From: Fuscovulum ytuae
Lineage (GTDB): Bacteria > Pseudomonadota > Alphaproteobacteria > Rhodobacterales > Rhodobacteraceae
NCBI RefSeq assembly: GCF_029953595.1
Contig: NZ_CP124536.1
Coordinates: forward strand, 1 to 64,000
Direction: 5' to 3'
Length of the DNA stretch: 64,000 nt
Below are positions 8,415-16,845 of this stretch, piece by piece. The notes under the pieces were generated by a model, which was not told where the DNA came from, ran no database searches, and saw nothing but the letters and a program-made list of their open reading frames with translations. Position 1 is the stretch's first letter, and every line of letters starts with the position of its first letter. A program made the translations under genes and the position numbers.

Positions 8415-8732
8415 TCAGACCGCCAGAGCGCTCGGGTCCTTGCCGGCGTTGATGTGGTCTGCGAACCACTGCGGTTTCCGGCCCCGGCCCGACCAGGTGA
8501 GGGCCGCGTTCTCAGGGTGCCTATACTTCGCGAGGGCCGGCGCACGGGTGGCTTTCACCTCAATACCGATCAGTTCGGCGAGGGAGTAGCCCATCTCCTT
8601 GGCGATTGCTTCCAGCTTGGTGCGGGCTTCGGCCTTATGACGGTCCTCATAGGTGGAAATCGCCTTGGCGAGGTCCTTCTGCAATTGCCGCAGTTCCTTG
8701 AGCGACATCGCCTCGAGATTGAAATCAGCCAT
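8415..8732 (-). CDS. H-NS family nucleoid-associated protein
   Basis: H-NS-type proteins bind and silence AT-rich DNA. This 105-residue protein has the usual N-terminal coiled-coil oligomerisation part (about 1-45, LKELRQLQKDLAKAI) and a C-terminal DNA-binding domain with YRHPENAALTWSGRGRKPQW (about 70-89), the hallmark loop of alphaproteobacterial H-NS/HvrA/MucR-unrelated types. Plasmid-encoded H-NS proteins often act as stealth factors that limit the fitness cost of the plasmid. It is monocistronic, between fic and ssb. Confidence 0.92.
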   Translation of the reverse strand: MADFNLEAMSLKELRQLQKDLAKAISTYEDRHKAEARTKLEAIAKEMGYSLAELIGIEVKATRAPALAKYRHPENAALTWSGRGRKPQWFADHINAGKDPSALAV

Positions 8733-9169
8733 TGGGCTTTCGTGTCTGGGATGATGAATTCGGGATAGCCGTCAGGTCGCAACATCGCAACTCCCACGGA
8801 GGTTAGCGCGATAGGCAAGGGGATGAAGTTGGCTTGAGCCGCCGGGTCGGTGGTTTCGAAGATGCTTTGACTCCGTTGCCTTGGCCAGGAAGGCCGAGTT
8901 CAGCGAGAGCCCCAGGTCGCCCCTATCCCCGGCGCCATCCCTTCGACTGACAATCCCCTAAGCCTGTTCGGCCTCTGGCGCGCAACCCCGCGTCAGTCCG
9001 GGCCGTGTTGGCTAGCGTTTCTGAGGAAACGCGTCACCTGCCCGCTCCACCCCGGCCCTCTGGAGGTTTCCGGTCGACGTTCCGTCTCCCGTGCACGCCT
9101 CAGCCGACAGGCTTTTTCCGGGTCTTGTCGAAGGGACGGTCCCAGGGACAGGAAACACAGGAGCTTAGC
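8733..9169. other. 437-bp non-coding region upstream of ssb
   Basis: No supported gene: an open frame runs back from ssb to 9005, but it lacks a start signal and reads as low-complexity sequence. It holds the promoters of the divergent H-NS and ssb genes and the hairpin GCGTTTC-tgag-GAAACGC (9015-9032). AGGAG stands 8 bases before the ssb start region. Confidence 0.4.
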
Positions 9170-9574
9170 ATGCAGAACATCGTCATCCTCGCCGGCAACA
9201 TCGGCCAGACCCCCGAAGTCCGCACCACCCAGGGCGGCAGCAAGATCACCAACTTCAGCCTCGCCACCTCCCGCCCCCGCCTCTCGGAAGGTCGCGTCCT
9301 GCGCGACGAGAACGGCTACCGGGTCATGGACACGGAATGGCACCGCATCACCTGCTTCAACGGTCTCGGCAAGACCGTCGCGGAGCACTGCGAGAAGGGC
9401 ATGAAGGTCCTCGTCCACGGCCGCATCCACTACACGAAGTGGACCGACGCAACCGGCACGGACCGCTACGGCTGCGAGATCATCGCCGAGAAGGTCGACT
9501 TCCTGAGCCGTCCGAAGTCGGCCGAGAACGAAAACCCCGAGCTGGTCGACCGCGACGACGAGATCCCGTTCTGA
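9170..9574 (+). CDS. ssb: Single-stranded DNA-binding protein
   Basis: SSB coats single-stranded DNA in replication, repair and conjugative transfer. The 134-residue protein has the OB fold: N-terminal MQNIVILAGNIGQTPEVR, TEWHRITCFNGLGKTV (about 57-72) and KVLVHGRIHYTKW (about 82-94). The short C-terminal tail ends in the acidic tip DDEIPF, which binds partner proteins. It lacks the long Gly/Gln-rich linker of chromosomal SSBs, as is usual for plasmid copies. The start is the ATG after CACAGGAGCTTAGC; longer in-frame starts are not supported. A strong terminator follows. Confidence 0.95.
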   Translation: MQNIVILAGNIGQTPEVRTTQGGSKITNFSLATSRPRLSEGRVLRDENGYRVMDTEWHRITCFNGLGKTVAEHCEKGMKVLVHGRIHYTKWTDATGTDRYGCEIIAEKVDFLSRPKSAENENPELVDRDDEIPF

Positions 9575-9596
9575 GGAACGGGGTCTCCCCCTCGGG

Positions 9597-9629
9597 CCCG
9601 GCGGGACACCCGCCGGGTATCGTCTTTTT
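9597..9629 (+). terminator. Rho-independent terminator of ssb
   Basis: Perfect 9-bp stem CCCGGCGGG-aca-CCCGCCGGG followed by TATCGTCTTTTTC. It ends transcription towards the convergent creatininase-family gene. Confidence 0.85.
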
Positions 9630-9646
9630 CGGCTCTTAGCAGCCGG

Positions 9647-10336
9647 TCATTTTGCGGCGGTCTGCACCGAACCTTTCATCCACAAGACAACTCTTTCGAC
9701 CAGTTCTGCAGGCTCCATCACCGCATGCTGGCGTGGATCTGTGCCCACGATGCCCCACAACGGTGATTGCGGATCCAAGCGATGCGCCGTGTCAGGGTCG
9801 GAACTCAGTCGGTTGATGTCCGATAGACCCGGTGCGATCCCGTCGAGGAGTGTCGTCTCGAACAACCCCGCATGGTCTGGCGGCTGGCCGGGAATGAGGG
9901 CGCGATTGACGGAAAGAGCGACGACCTTTGGCTGACTATTGCGCAAGTTCCAATTTGAGGCGAGGCGGTCGATCATTTCGAGCTGGGTGTCGGCGAAGTG
10001 GCCAGAGAACAGGACCACCCGCTTCACCCCGAGATCCCGCAGTCGGCGGAGGGTGAATGTGAGGAGCGCCTCGATCTCTGTCGCGTCTGGCATCATCACT
10101 GTCCACGGGAAGTCACCGTGATCTCCACCTGTGCCGTAGTAGAGTGTGGGCCAGACGAGGCCACCGGTCCGCTCGGCTGCTCGGAGGCAGAGGCCGTGGG
10201 CAGTCAGGGCGTCGAGGCCAACGGGCAGGTGGTGGCAGTGCCATTCGATCGTGCCGAGGGGCAGGTAGATTAAGGATGCCTCTTGCAGCGCCTCGTTGAT
10301 CTGGTGCGGGCGGAGGCGTTCGATTTGCCTGGTCAT
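9647..10336 (-). CDS. Creatininase-family amidohydrolase
   Basis: The creatininase family comprises metal-dependent amidohydrolases. The 229-residue protein shows the family pattern: LPLGTIEWHCHHLPVGLD (about 26-43) with the metal-binding Glu/His/Asp, YYGTGGDHGDFPW (about 67-79) and LFSGHFADTQ near 111. The substrate cannot be read from sequence. The start chosen overlaps the aldo/keto reductase stop (ATGA); an upstream ATG at 10357 is less likely. It is third in the minus-strand operon lacI-akr-creatininase, divergent from the moc-like genes. It may therefore open a cyclic amide or act on an inositol-derived amide or lactone intermediate; that is inference. Confidence 0.85.
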   Translation of the reverse strand: MTRQIERLRPHQINEALQEASLIYLPLGTIEWHCHHLPVGLDALTAHGLCLRAAERTGGLVWPTLYYGTGGDHGDFPWTVMMPDATEIEALLTFTLRRLRDLGVKRVVLFSGHFADTQLEMIDRLASNWNLRNSQPKVVALSVNRALIPGQPPDHAGLFETTLLDGIAPGLSDINRLSSDPDTAHRLDPQSPLWGIVGTDPRQHAVMEPAELVERVVLWMKGSVQTAAK

Positions 10337-11307
10337 CGGTAGAAGTTCCTGACCCATGCATGGCTAGGCAGGCGGGCCAACAGGTCGTCGGGGAAGGCCG
10401 CGCCGTCGCAGTATCGGACGTTCATGTCGACCTCCTCGGGAGATTTCATGCCAGGGATCAGGGTGCTGATCGCGTCGTGGGCGAGGACGTAGCGCATCGC
10501 CGCCTCTGCCAGCGTCGGGAAGTAGGGAGTGACTTCGGCCTTGAGTGCCTCCACCCGCCGCAGGGTTTCGGCGAAGCGGTCGCCGCGGAACATCTGGTGG
10601 GGTTGGGAGCTGGGTTCGAAGCGATCGTAGCTGTCGGTGGTCCAGTTTCCGACGAGGGAGCCGGAGTCGAGTGGGACACGGGCGATGATGGCGGTGCCGC
10701 TGTCATTGGCCGCGGGGAATAGTGCGTCGCGGGGTGGCTGCTCGAACATGTTGAAGATCACCTGTTCCGAGGCGACGAGGCCAAGCCGCGCAAGGATCAC
10801 GCCCTCTTCGGGGTGATTGTCGCGGAGCGAGACGCCGATCTGGTCGATCTTGCCTTCAGCCCGCAGGTCGTTGAGCGTTTCAAGCCAATCGAGTTCGCGG
10901 TGGCCCATCGGCCCCCAGCTGTGAAGCTGAAACAGGTCGAGGCGCTCGACACCGAGACGACGGAGAGAGTTTTCAACGTTGCTTCGCAGATGCCATTCGG
11001 GGAAGCGCCCGCGCAGTTGCGGGGCCGGGTCGTCAGGGTTCGGCCACACTGTGGGCTGGGCCTTGGTCGCGACGTAGATCTTGCCGCCTTTCCACTGCCG
11101 CAGCGCCTGCCCAATCACCGTTTCGGAATGGCCGTGGCCATAGAGTTCGGCTGTATCGACGAAATTGATGCCGCGCTCGAAGGCATGAAGCAGGGTGCGG
11201 ATCGAGGCCGCATCATCGACCTTGCCCCATTGCCCGCCGATCTGCCATGCGCCGAAGCCGATCTCGGACACTTTCCATCCGGTTCGGCCAAAATCCCTGT
11301 ATCTCAT
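10333..11307 (-). CDS. Aldo/keto reductase
   Basis: NAD(P)H-dependent TIM-barrel oxidoreductase. The 324-residue protein shows the AKR catalytic set: NFVDTAELYGHGHSE (catalytic Asp and Tyr, about 50-64), KAQPTVW with the Lys near 86, and LDLFQLHSWGP (His near 121), plus the C-terminal cofactor-binding strand TLIPGMKS. GGGAGG stands 8 bases before the chosen ATG, so the in-frame ATG six codons upstream is not needed. It is co-transcribed with the LacI-type regulator and overlaps the creatininase-family gene by four bases. A role in reducing or oxidising a keto-inositol intermediate of the divergent catabolic operon is likely but unproven. Confidence 0.92.
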   Translation of the reverse strand: MRYRDFGRTGWKVSEIGFGAWQIGGQWGKVDDAASIRTLLHAFERGINFVDTAELYGHGHSETVIGQALRQWKGGKIYVATKAQPTVWPNPDDPAPQLRGRFPEWHLRSNVENSLRRLGVERLDLFQLHSWGPMGHRELDWLETLNDLRAEGKIDQIGVSLRDNHPEEGVILARLGLVASEQVIFNMFEQPPRDALFPAANDSGTAIIARVPLDSGSLVGNWTTDSYDRFEPSSQPHQMFRGDRFAETLRRVEALKAEVTPYFPTLAEAAMRYVLAHDAISTLIPGMKSPEEVDMNVRYCDGAAFPDDLLARLPSHAWVRNFYR

Positions 11308-11383
11308 CGCGCGCCCTCCCTGCATTCCGTGGGGATAGGGGGCGGAGGGCGTAGTCTGGAAGCGTCGTTCTGATGGGATTCAA

Positions 11384-12448
11384 TCAGGCCGGTGGTGTGT
11401 CGGGCAGGTTCTGCGGGCCGTAGAGCAGGAAGGGTACATTCGAAGTGTAGGGCGGTTCCGCATGGCTCGCCCCTTCGAAGCCGAAATGGTTCATTAGGAC
11501 TTCGAGCGCGTATTGCGACTGCATCTCGGGGCTCTGGTCGATGGTCAGGGTCATCGTTCCTTCGCGAAGAGATTGGTAGGTGAAGGCAGTCAGTTCGTGG
11601 CCGATGAAGATCGGGCGTCTGGGAAGGATGTCGGCCTTCATCGCTGCGACCACACCGCGATTACCTGCACCGGCATTGTATATGCCGACGGTTTCCGGGT
11701 GGCGCTTGAAGGCTTCCCGAAGCTTCGCCTCGGACACGACAGGATCGTCACCACCGCGCACGATTTCCGCAAGTTCAAGATGCGGGACCTCAGCCGCAAG
11801 ATGGTCTGTCAGACCACGGATGCGCTCGGCATGGGCCTGAAAGCCGATATGGTGGCAGAGGATCATCACCTTGCCGGGCCGCGTCGGCGGAGTCATGCGA
11901 CCAAGGAAATACCCTGCGGACCGTCCGGCCTTGTAGTGGTCAATCCCGGCATAGGCGAGGCGGGCCGAGTCCGGCACATCAGAGATGATAGTGACGACCG
12001 GGTGGCCGGCCTTTGACAGATCCGCGATGGTTGAATGGATCAGGGGATGGTCGGGCGCATCGACGATCACCGCATCAAAGCCAGGACGCGCCATCGCCTC
12101 GGCGATGGCTTCGGGGCTCTCGTATTTCAGCATGGTGCGGTGGATCGAGATACGGCTATCGAGGCGTTGGCCGAGACGGCGCATCTCGACCCCCATGCGG
12201 GTGATGAGCGGGCGTTCGGGGCGGGCAAGGATGACGTTGACGCGGAGGATGCGGTGGTGGGTCGACGGCAGGAGCCGCTTCAATCCAAGCTCGCGCGCTG
12301 CGGTCAGGACGCGACGGCTGATCTCTTCGCTGACGTTCCCGCGCTCGTTGATAACTCGGTCAACGGTCGCCGGAGCGACGCCCGCACGCTCTGCAACATC
12401 AGCCAAGCGGACTTTTCGCCATGGTGATTTTTCTTTTATTTCAGTCAT
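11384..12448 (-). CDS. LacI-family transcriptional regulator of the moc-like island
   Basis: The 354-residue protein starts with a LacI-type helix-turn-helix (VRLADVAERAGVAPATVDRV, about 13-32) and continues as a periplasmic-binding-protein-like sensor domain (type 1), as in LacI, GalR and the inositol regulators. It heads the minus-strand operon and faces the mocD-like gene across a 254-bp intergenic region. That region holds an 18-bp palindrome, its likely operator. The ligand is presumably the transported inositol derivative. Known rhizobial moc loci use a GntR/MocR regulator instead, so this locus is wired differently. Confidence 0.93.
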   Translation of the reverse strand: MTEIKEKSPWRKVRLADVAERAGVAPATVDRVINERGNVSEEISRRVLTAARELGLKRLLPSTHHRILRVNVILARPERPLITRMGVEMRRLGQRLDSRISIHRTMLKYESPEAIAEAMARPGFDAVIVDAPDHPLIHSTIADLSKAGHPVVTIISDVPDSARLAYAGIDHYKAGRSAGYFLGRMTPPTRPGKVMILCHHIGFQAHAERIRGLTDHLAAEVPHLELAEIVRGGDDPVVSEAKLREAFKRHPETVGIYNAGAGNRGVVAAMKADILPRRPIFIGHELTAFTYQSLREGTMTLTIDQSPEMQSQYALEVLMNHFGFEGASHAEPPYTSNVPFLLYGPQNLPDTPPA

Positions 12449-12469
12449 TTGTCAAAGGCATGGCCTGCA

Positions 12470-12487
12470 TTGATTGTTTTCAATCAA
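12470..12487. promoter_or_regulatory. Palindromic operator candidate between divergent operons
   Basis: Perfect inverted repeat TTGATTG-tttt-CAATCAA, starting 22 bases upstream of the lacI-type ATG in the shared intergenic region. Position and symmetry suit a LacI-family dimer site controlling both operons. Confidence 0.6.
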
Positions 12488-12702
12488 CGCGACATGCGAC
12501 AAGCTGTCAAGCCTTGGTATGACTCCCGTCGAAAGGCACGGGAGGGTGCCTGACAGGGGAAACTATCGAACCGCGAGGCACGGGACGCCTCGGATCCATC
12601 ACGCGGAACCATGCGGTTCTGTGGACGGAAAAGGTTTGTGTCGACGCTGCCTCGCCCTCTTTTGCCCTGATCGAGAAGAGGCACCCTGATGGGTGAAGGA
12701 AC
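12488..12702 (+). promoter_or_regulatory. Leader region of the moc-like operon
   Basis: A 215-bp non-coding stretch with short stems, for example CGAGGC-acggga-CGCCTCG region (about 12570-12590) and GGAACC-atgc-GGTTC (about 12605-12620). It probably contains the promoter and a 5' UTR. No known riboswitch is recognised. Confidence 0.35.
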
Positions 12703-13722
12703 ATGGACGAACTGAAATACGGCACGAAGAACAAGCGGGGCGACTTCACCCCGAACGATCGTCTGGAAGGTGCGCCGGTCTTTATCTGGCCGCCCAGGCC
12801 CCTGAAGTTCCTGTCGTGGTTGCCGTCGTATTTCCTGCCGTGGAATGTGCTGTTCTTCGCGATGGGCGCAGTCTTGTGGTTCTATGCGACCCCGTCGAAG
12901 GAGACGCTGGCGGCTCTCCACTGGCAGTGGATGGCCTACATTCTGGGGCGCAACGCCCTGATCGTCTTCGTCCTTTACGGTGCGCTGGAGATGCGGCTCT
13001 ACAAGCAGCGCGCTCAAGGGAACCGCTTCAAGTTCAACGGGCTGTTTCCGGCGGATCGGAAGTCGGACGTGTTCATGTTCGGCAGCCAGAACATCGACAA
13101 CATCATCCGCAGTTTCGGCACGGGCGTTCCGATCTGGACGGCCTATGAGATCGTCATGCTGCATCTTTGGGCCATCGGCTGGGGGCCTTGGGCGACCTTC
13201 GCCGACCATCCGTGGGCACTGGTGATCCTTGGTCTGCTGGTTCCGGTGATACACGAGACGCACTTCTTCTGCATCCATTGGCTCATCCATCAGGGTCCGC
13301 TCTACAAGTGGGTGCATTCGGTTCACCATAATTCGGTGAACCCCTCGCCTTGGTCGTCGCTGTCGATGCATCCAGTGGAGCATCTGCTCTATTGGTCTGA
13401 CGTGTTGATCCATCTGATCCTGCCGTCGCATCCCCTGCTTGTCATGTATCACCTGCAGGTGACGGGAACGGGCGCGGTCGTTGGCCATATCGGCTTCGAC
13501 AAGATCGAGACGGGCAAGGACAGCGCCTTCGGCACGCATGCCTATGCTCACTACCTGCATCACAAGTATTTCGAGGTGAACTACTCGGATGGGCTGATGC
13601 CTTTCGACCGCTGGTTCGGCACCTGGCATGACGGCACCAAGGATGGTGACGCTCTGATGCAGGCGCGGTTCGAGAAGAAGAAGGCCCGGCTGAACGCCAA
13701 AGCCGAGAACACCCCGAACTGA
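12703..13722 (+). CDS. mocD: MocD-like membrane di-iron hydroxylase (sterol desaturase/fatty acid hydroxylase superfamily)
   Basis: The 339-residue protein has several hydrophobic helices (about 42-62, 75-95, 145-165, 170-185) and the three His clusters of the superfamily: HFFCIHWLIH (187-196), HSVHH (205-209) and HAYAHYLHH (279-287), which bind two irons. MocD of Sinorhizobium meliloti, with ferredoxin MocE and reductase MocF, is thought to remove the O-methyl group of the rhizopine 3-O-methyl-scyllo-inosamine by oxidation. A Rieske ferredoxin, a MocA-type dehydrogenase and a MocC-type isomerase follow in the same operon, which supports the same role here. No MocF-like reductase is seen in the window. 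Substrate identity is inference. Confidence 0.82.
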   Translation: MDELKYGTKNKRGDFTPNDRLEGAPVFIWPPRPLKFLSWLPSYFLPWNVLFFAMGAVLWFYATPSKETLAALHWQWMAYILGRNALIVFVLYGALEMRLYKQRAQGNRFKFNGLFPADRKSDVFMFGSQNIDNIIRSFGTGVPIWTAYEIVMLHLWAIGWGPWATFADHPWALVILGLLVPVIHETHFFCIHWLIHQGPLYKWVHSVHHNSVNPSPWSSLSMHPVEHLLYWSDVLIHLILPSHPLLVMYHLQVTGTGAVVGHIGFDKIETGKDSAFGTHAYAHYLHHKYFEVNYSDGLMPFDRWFGTWHDGTKDGDALMQARFEKKKARLNAKAENTPN

Positions 13723-13767
13723 CGAGATACCGGGATGGCCTGCGGAGGAGTAGGCCACGCCGTGACC

Positions 13768-13783
13768 GGCACGATCCCGTGCC
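13768..13783 (+). other. Intercistronic hairpin upstream of the binding-protein gene
   Basis: GGCACG-atcc-CGTGCC, a perfect 6-bp stem in the 117-bp gap between the mocD-like gene and the binding-protein gene. It may stabilise or process the mRNA for high expression of the binding protein. Confidence 0.35.
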
Positions 13784-13839
13784 AACAACAATGGGAGCCC
13801 CGTCGAGCAACACGACGGCCAACAGGAGGAGGAAACCCC

Positions 13840-14808
13840 ATGAAACTGACTACCCTTGCGAAGGCGATGGCCACAACCGCAGGACTCTCCCTTACCGCTG
13901 TCGCGGCGAACGCTGCCGACATCGCGGTGATCGCAGGTTCGGCTCAAGACGCATTTTTCAACGTGGTCAAGAAAGGCGTTGATGATGCTGCGCTGGTCGT
14001 TCAGGCGAATGGTGGCACGGTGACCTACCTGACGGTTCCGAACTACGACAATTTCGGACCAGATCTGGTCAGCCTGATCAATACCGCCGTCAGCCAAGGC
14101 GTTGACGGGATCGCCATCCCGGTCTGGGTGCCGGACGCCCAGGTTCCCGCGCTGCAGGAAGCGGCAAAGCAGGGCATCAAGATCATGATGTATAACTCCG
14201 GTGCGGACTCTAAGGACGCCATCTCGGGCATCAACTACTTCGGATCCGACGAGAAGGTGGCCGGCATCGCGGGTGGTGAATATCTGGCGAAGACCGGTGC
14301 CAAGAAGATCATGTGCGTGATCCAGGTTCCGGGGGCCGTGAACCTTGAGACGCGCTGCAACGGTGTCGAAGAAGGTGCCAAAGCGAACGGGGCCGAGATC
14401 GTCCGTCTGCCGCTTCCGGCGAACCTTGACGGCAATGCTGCCGGCACGGCAGAGGCCATCAAGGCCGAACTTCTGAAGGATCCGTCGGTGGATGCCGTTA
14501 TCACGCTCTCCGCAGGCGTGGCAGATGCGGCTAACATGGCGATCGAGCAGGCCGGTGTCGCCGACAAGGTCAAGCTGGGCACCTTCGACATGAACGCATC
14601 GGTCCTCGACCGGATCAAGAACGGCAAGCAGGCGATGGCAATTGACCAGCAGCCCTACCTGCAATCTTTCCTTGCCACTACGATGCTCGCTTCGGCCATC
14701 GACTGGGGAACCGATCTTGCCACCGATCCGGTCCTGACCGGCCCGGCCATCGTCGACTCTTCCAATATCGATGCCGCCCTTGCCGGTGTCGCTGCCGGCA
14801 CGCGCTGA
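13840..14808 (+). CDS. mocB: Periplasmic sugar/rhizopine-binding protein of a CUT2 ABC transporter
   Basis: Solute-binding protein of the RbsB/inositol-binding type. The 322-residue precursor has a Sec signal peptide (MKLTTLAKAMATTAGLSLTA, cleavage near AANAA at about 22-26) and a type 1 periplasmic-binding fold. GVDGIAIPVW (about 87-96), IKIMMYNSG (about 110-118) and VITLSAGVADA near 222 line the usual hinge. AGGAGGAGG stands directly upstream of the chosen ATG; the longer open frame is not used. The moc context and the order binding protein-permease-ATPase make an inositol-like amine or methyl ether the likely ligand. The symbol mocB is assigned by context and resemblance. Confidence 0.85.
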   Translation: MKLTTLAKAMATTAGLSLTAVAANAADIAVIAGSAQDAFFNVVKKGVDDAALVVQANGGTVTYLTVPNYDNFGPDLVSLINTAVSQGVDGIAIPVWVPDAQVPALQEAAKQGIKIMMYNSGADSKDAISGINYFGSDEKVAGIAGGEYLAKTGAKKIMCVIQVPGAVNLETRCNGVEEGAKANGAEIVRLPLPANLDGNAAGTAEAIKAELLKDPSVDAVITLSAGVADAANMAIEQAGVADKVKLGTFDMNASVLDRIKNGKQAMAIDQQPYLQSFLATTMLASAIDWGTDLATDPVLTGPAIVDSSNIDAALAGVAAGTR

Positions 14809-14816
14809 TATCCTGA

Positions 14817-14845
14817 CCGGGGCCGGCCCTTCCGGCTGGCCCCGT
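14817..14845 (+). other. Hairpin between binding-protein and permease genes
   Basis: GGGGCCGGCC-cttcc-GGCTGGCCCC (one mismatch), followed by GTATTCTTT. Such hairpins commonly reduce transcription of the permease relative to the binding protein or protect the upstream mRNA. Confidence 0.55.
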
Positions 14846-14877
14846 ATTCTTTGACGACGCCCGGGGGAGATGCACCA

Positions 14878-15882
14878 ATGGGAAAACTTTCACTTGATGT
14901 CCTTATGAGGCGGCCCGAAGCGGGTGCATTTCTGGGCATGGTCTTCGTGGCCATCTTCTTCACGATCTTTGGGGGCGTGCTGTTTGTGTCGCCCCAAGGT
15001 ATTGCAAGCTGGCTGAACGTGGCTGCCAACCTTGGCATCATCGCTGTGCCCGTGGGCTTTCTGATGATTGCGGGCGAGCTTGATATATCCATCGGGGCAA
15101 TGGTGCCTGCGGCCTCGATGACCATCGGAATCGTTTCTGGATACTACGGGTTGCCCATCGTCGTCGGCATTGCCGTGACGCTTGCCTTCGGGGTGATCGT
15201 CGGCCTGATCAACGGGATCGTGGTGGTCCGAACAGCCGTTCCGTCGCTTATCGTCACGATGGGCACGCTCTTCGCCGTGGCAGGACTGATGCTTTTCCTG
15301 TCCATCGTGCTAACAAACACCACCTCGGTTTCCATGCCGAACATTGAGCCTTGGGCGAAAGCGATCTTCGGGAGTTTCATCTTCGGGACCTATCAGGTCA
15401 TGGTAATCTGGTGGGTCGTGCTGACCGCCATGTTCTTTTTCTTCCTGCACATGTCGCCGTGGGGGAACTGGGTCTACGCTCTTGGCGGTGACAAGGTGTC
15501 TGCCCGCAATGCCGGCATCCCGACAGATGCGGTGACCATCGGACTATTTGTGCTGTCCTCGGTCTCTGCCTCCTTCGTCGGAATGTGCCAGACGATCCTG
15601 TTTAACTCGGCACAGGTCTCCGCAGGGCAGAGCTACATCTTCAACACCATCATCTCCGTCGTGGTAGGCGGGGTATTGTTGACGGGGGGCTTCGGGTCGG
15701 TGGTCGGGATCTTCTTCGGCACCATCACCTTCGCCATCGTAAACCAAGGCATCTATTTCACGGACTTCGACCGAAACCTGTCGAGCTTGATAATCGGTGT
15801 CATGCTTCTGGTCGCAGTGCTGATGAATAACACCTTCCGCAAGATGGCGCTCGCCGCCACGACCAAGAAGAAAGGGGCGTGA
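14878..15882 (+). CDS. CUT2-type sugar ABC transporter permease
   Basis: The 334-residue integral membrane protein has about nine or ten hydrophobic helices. It carries the RbsC/FrcC-type signature around the second to third helix (AGELDISIGAMVPAAS, about 62-77) and a closing segment with conserved Gly (GGVLLTGGFGSVVGIFFG, about 267-284). It forms the channel for the substrate delivered by the preceding binding protein. GGGGGAG precedes the ATG chosen. Its stop overlaps the ATPase start (GTGA), indicating coupled translation. Confidence 0.93.
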   Translation: MGKLSLDVLMRRPEAGAFLGMVFVAIFFTIFGGVLFVSPQGIASWLNVAANLGIIAVPVGFLMIAGELDISIGAMVPAASMTIGIVSGYYGLPIVVGIAVTLAFGVIVGLINGIVVVRTAVPSLIVTMGTLFAVAGLMLFLSIVLTNTTSVSMPNIEPWAKAIFGSFIFGTYQVMVIWWVVLTAMFFFFLHMSPWGNWVYALGGDKVSARNAGIPTDAVTIGLFVLSSVSASFVGMCQTILFNSAQVSAGQSYIFNTIISVVVGGVLLTGGFGSVVGIFFGTITFAIVNQGIYFTDFDRNLSSLIIGVMLLVAVLMNNTFRKMALAATTKKKGA

Positions 15883-16700
15883 CCGTGACTGCTCCCATCC
15901 TTTCACTGAAGAACATCAACAAGTCCTTCGGTCCCATCGACGTCCTGCATGACATCAACCTCGATGTCCGTGCCGGTGAGGTTCTCTGTCTTCTCGGCGA
16001 CAACGGGGCAGGGAAATCGACTCTTATCCGCATTCTTTCCGGTGTCCATCAGCCGACCACCGGCACGATCGAACTGGACGGTCAGCCTGTCACTTTCCCC
16101 GCACCGCGAGCAGCGCAGGAGGCAGGGATTTCGACAGTCCACCAGTTCGGCGGCACCTTTCCCCTCATGTCCATCGGGCGGTCATTCTTTGTCGGCGTAG
16201 AGCCGACCAAGGGCTGGGGACCGTTCAAGATCTACGACCGGAAGAAAGCCAACGAGATCGCGGTCAAGGCCGTGCAGGAGATGGGCATTACCCGCATTAC
16301 CGACGGCGACCGGCTTGTCGGGGGCTTGTCAGGTGGCGAACGCCAGTCTTTGGCCATCGCCCGTGCCGTCCACTTCGGCGCACGGGTGCTGATCCTTGAC
16401 GAACCGACCGCCGCGCTTGGGGTGAAGCAGGCAACGCATGTCCTTCGGATCGTGAACGAAGCGAAACGCCGAGGCCTCGCGGTGATCTTCATTACCCATC
16501 AGGTCATGCATGCGATGGCCGTGGGTGACCACTTCGCGGTCCTGATCCGTGGAGCCGTCGCTGCGGACTTCAAGAAGGGCGAGAAGACCCGCGAAGAGAT
16601 CACGGATCTCATGGCGGGCGGTGCTTCGATGGCAAGCCTCGAGGCCGAAATCGAGAGTTACATGGCCAGCCATGATGGCCACCCGCCAAAGGCGGCGTAA
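15879..16700 (+). CDS. Sugar ABC transporter ATP-binding protein (single-domain CUT2)
   Basis: The 273-residue ATPase has one nucleotide-binding domain: Walker [10 protein letters not shown] (about 41-49), signature LSGGERQS (about 148-155), Walker [12 protein letters not shown] (about 168-178) and the switch His in FITHQ. CUT2 ATPases such as RbsA are usually double-domain; single-domain forms such as FrcA work as dimers. The GTG start overlaps the permease stop; a second GTG two codons later is possible. Members of this branch carry cyclic polyols and monosaccharides, which fits the moc-like context. Confidence 0.93.
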   Translation: MTVTAPILSLKNINKSFGPIDVLHDINLDVRAGEVLCLLGDNGAGKSTLIRILSGVHQPTTGTIELDGQPVTFPAPRAAQEAGISTVHQFGGTFPLMSIGRSFFVGVEPTKGWGPFKIYDRKKANEIAVKAVQEMGITRITDGDRLVGGLSGGERQSLAIARAVHFGARVLILDEPTAALGVKQATHVLRIVNEAKRRGLAVIFITHQVMHAMAVGDHFAVLIRGAVAADFKKGEKTREEITDLMAGGASMASLEAEIESYMASHDGHPPKAA

Positions 16701-16845
16701 GGGGTTGCCGGGGCAGGATCGACTTCTCCTCCTCCCTGTCCCGACATCAGGCAAGGTGCCCGCCTCTCCCGGCTGGGGCCTTGCGCGACAAGCGCCGGAC
16801 CGGTCTCCCTCCGGTCCGGCGAATTCAAGACCTTCGAGGAAGACA

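Noticed and set aside
12484-14664. Very long open frame on the minus strand (726 codons)
   Set aside because: It lies antisense to the mocD-like and binding-protein genes, whose products are clearly recognisable. Its translation is low-complexity, Arg/His-rich shadow sequence typical of GC-rich DNA.
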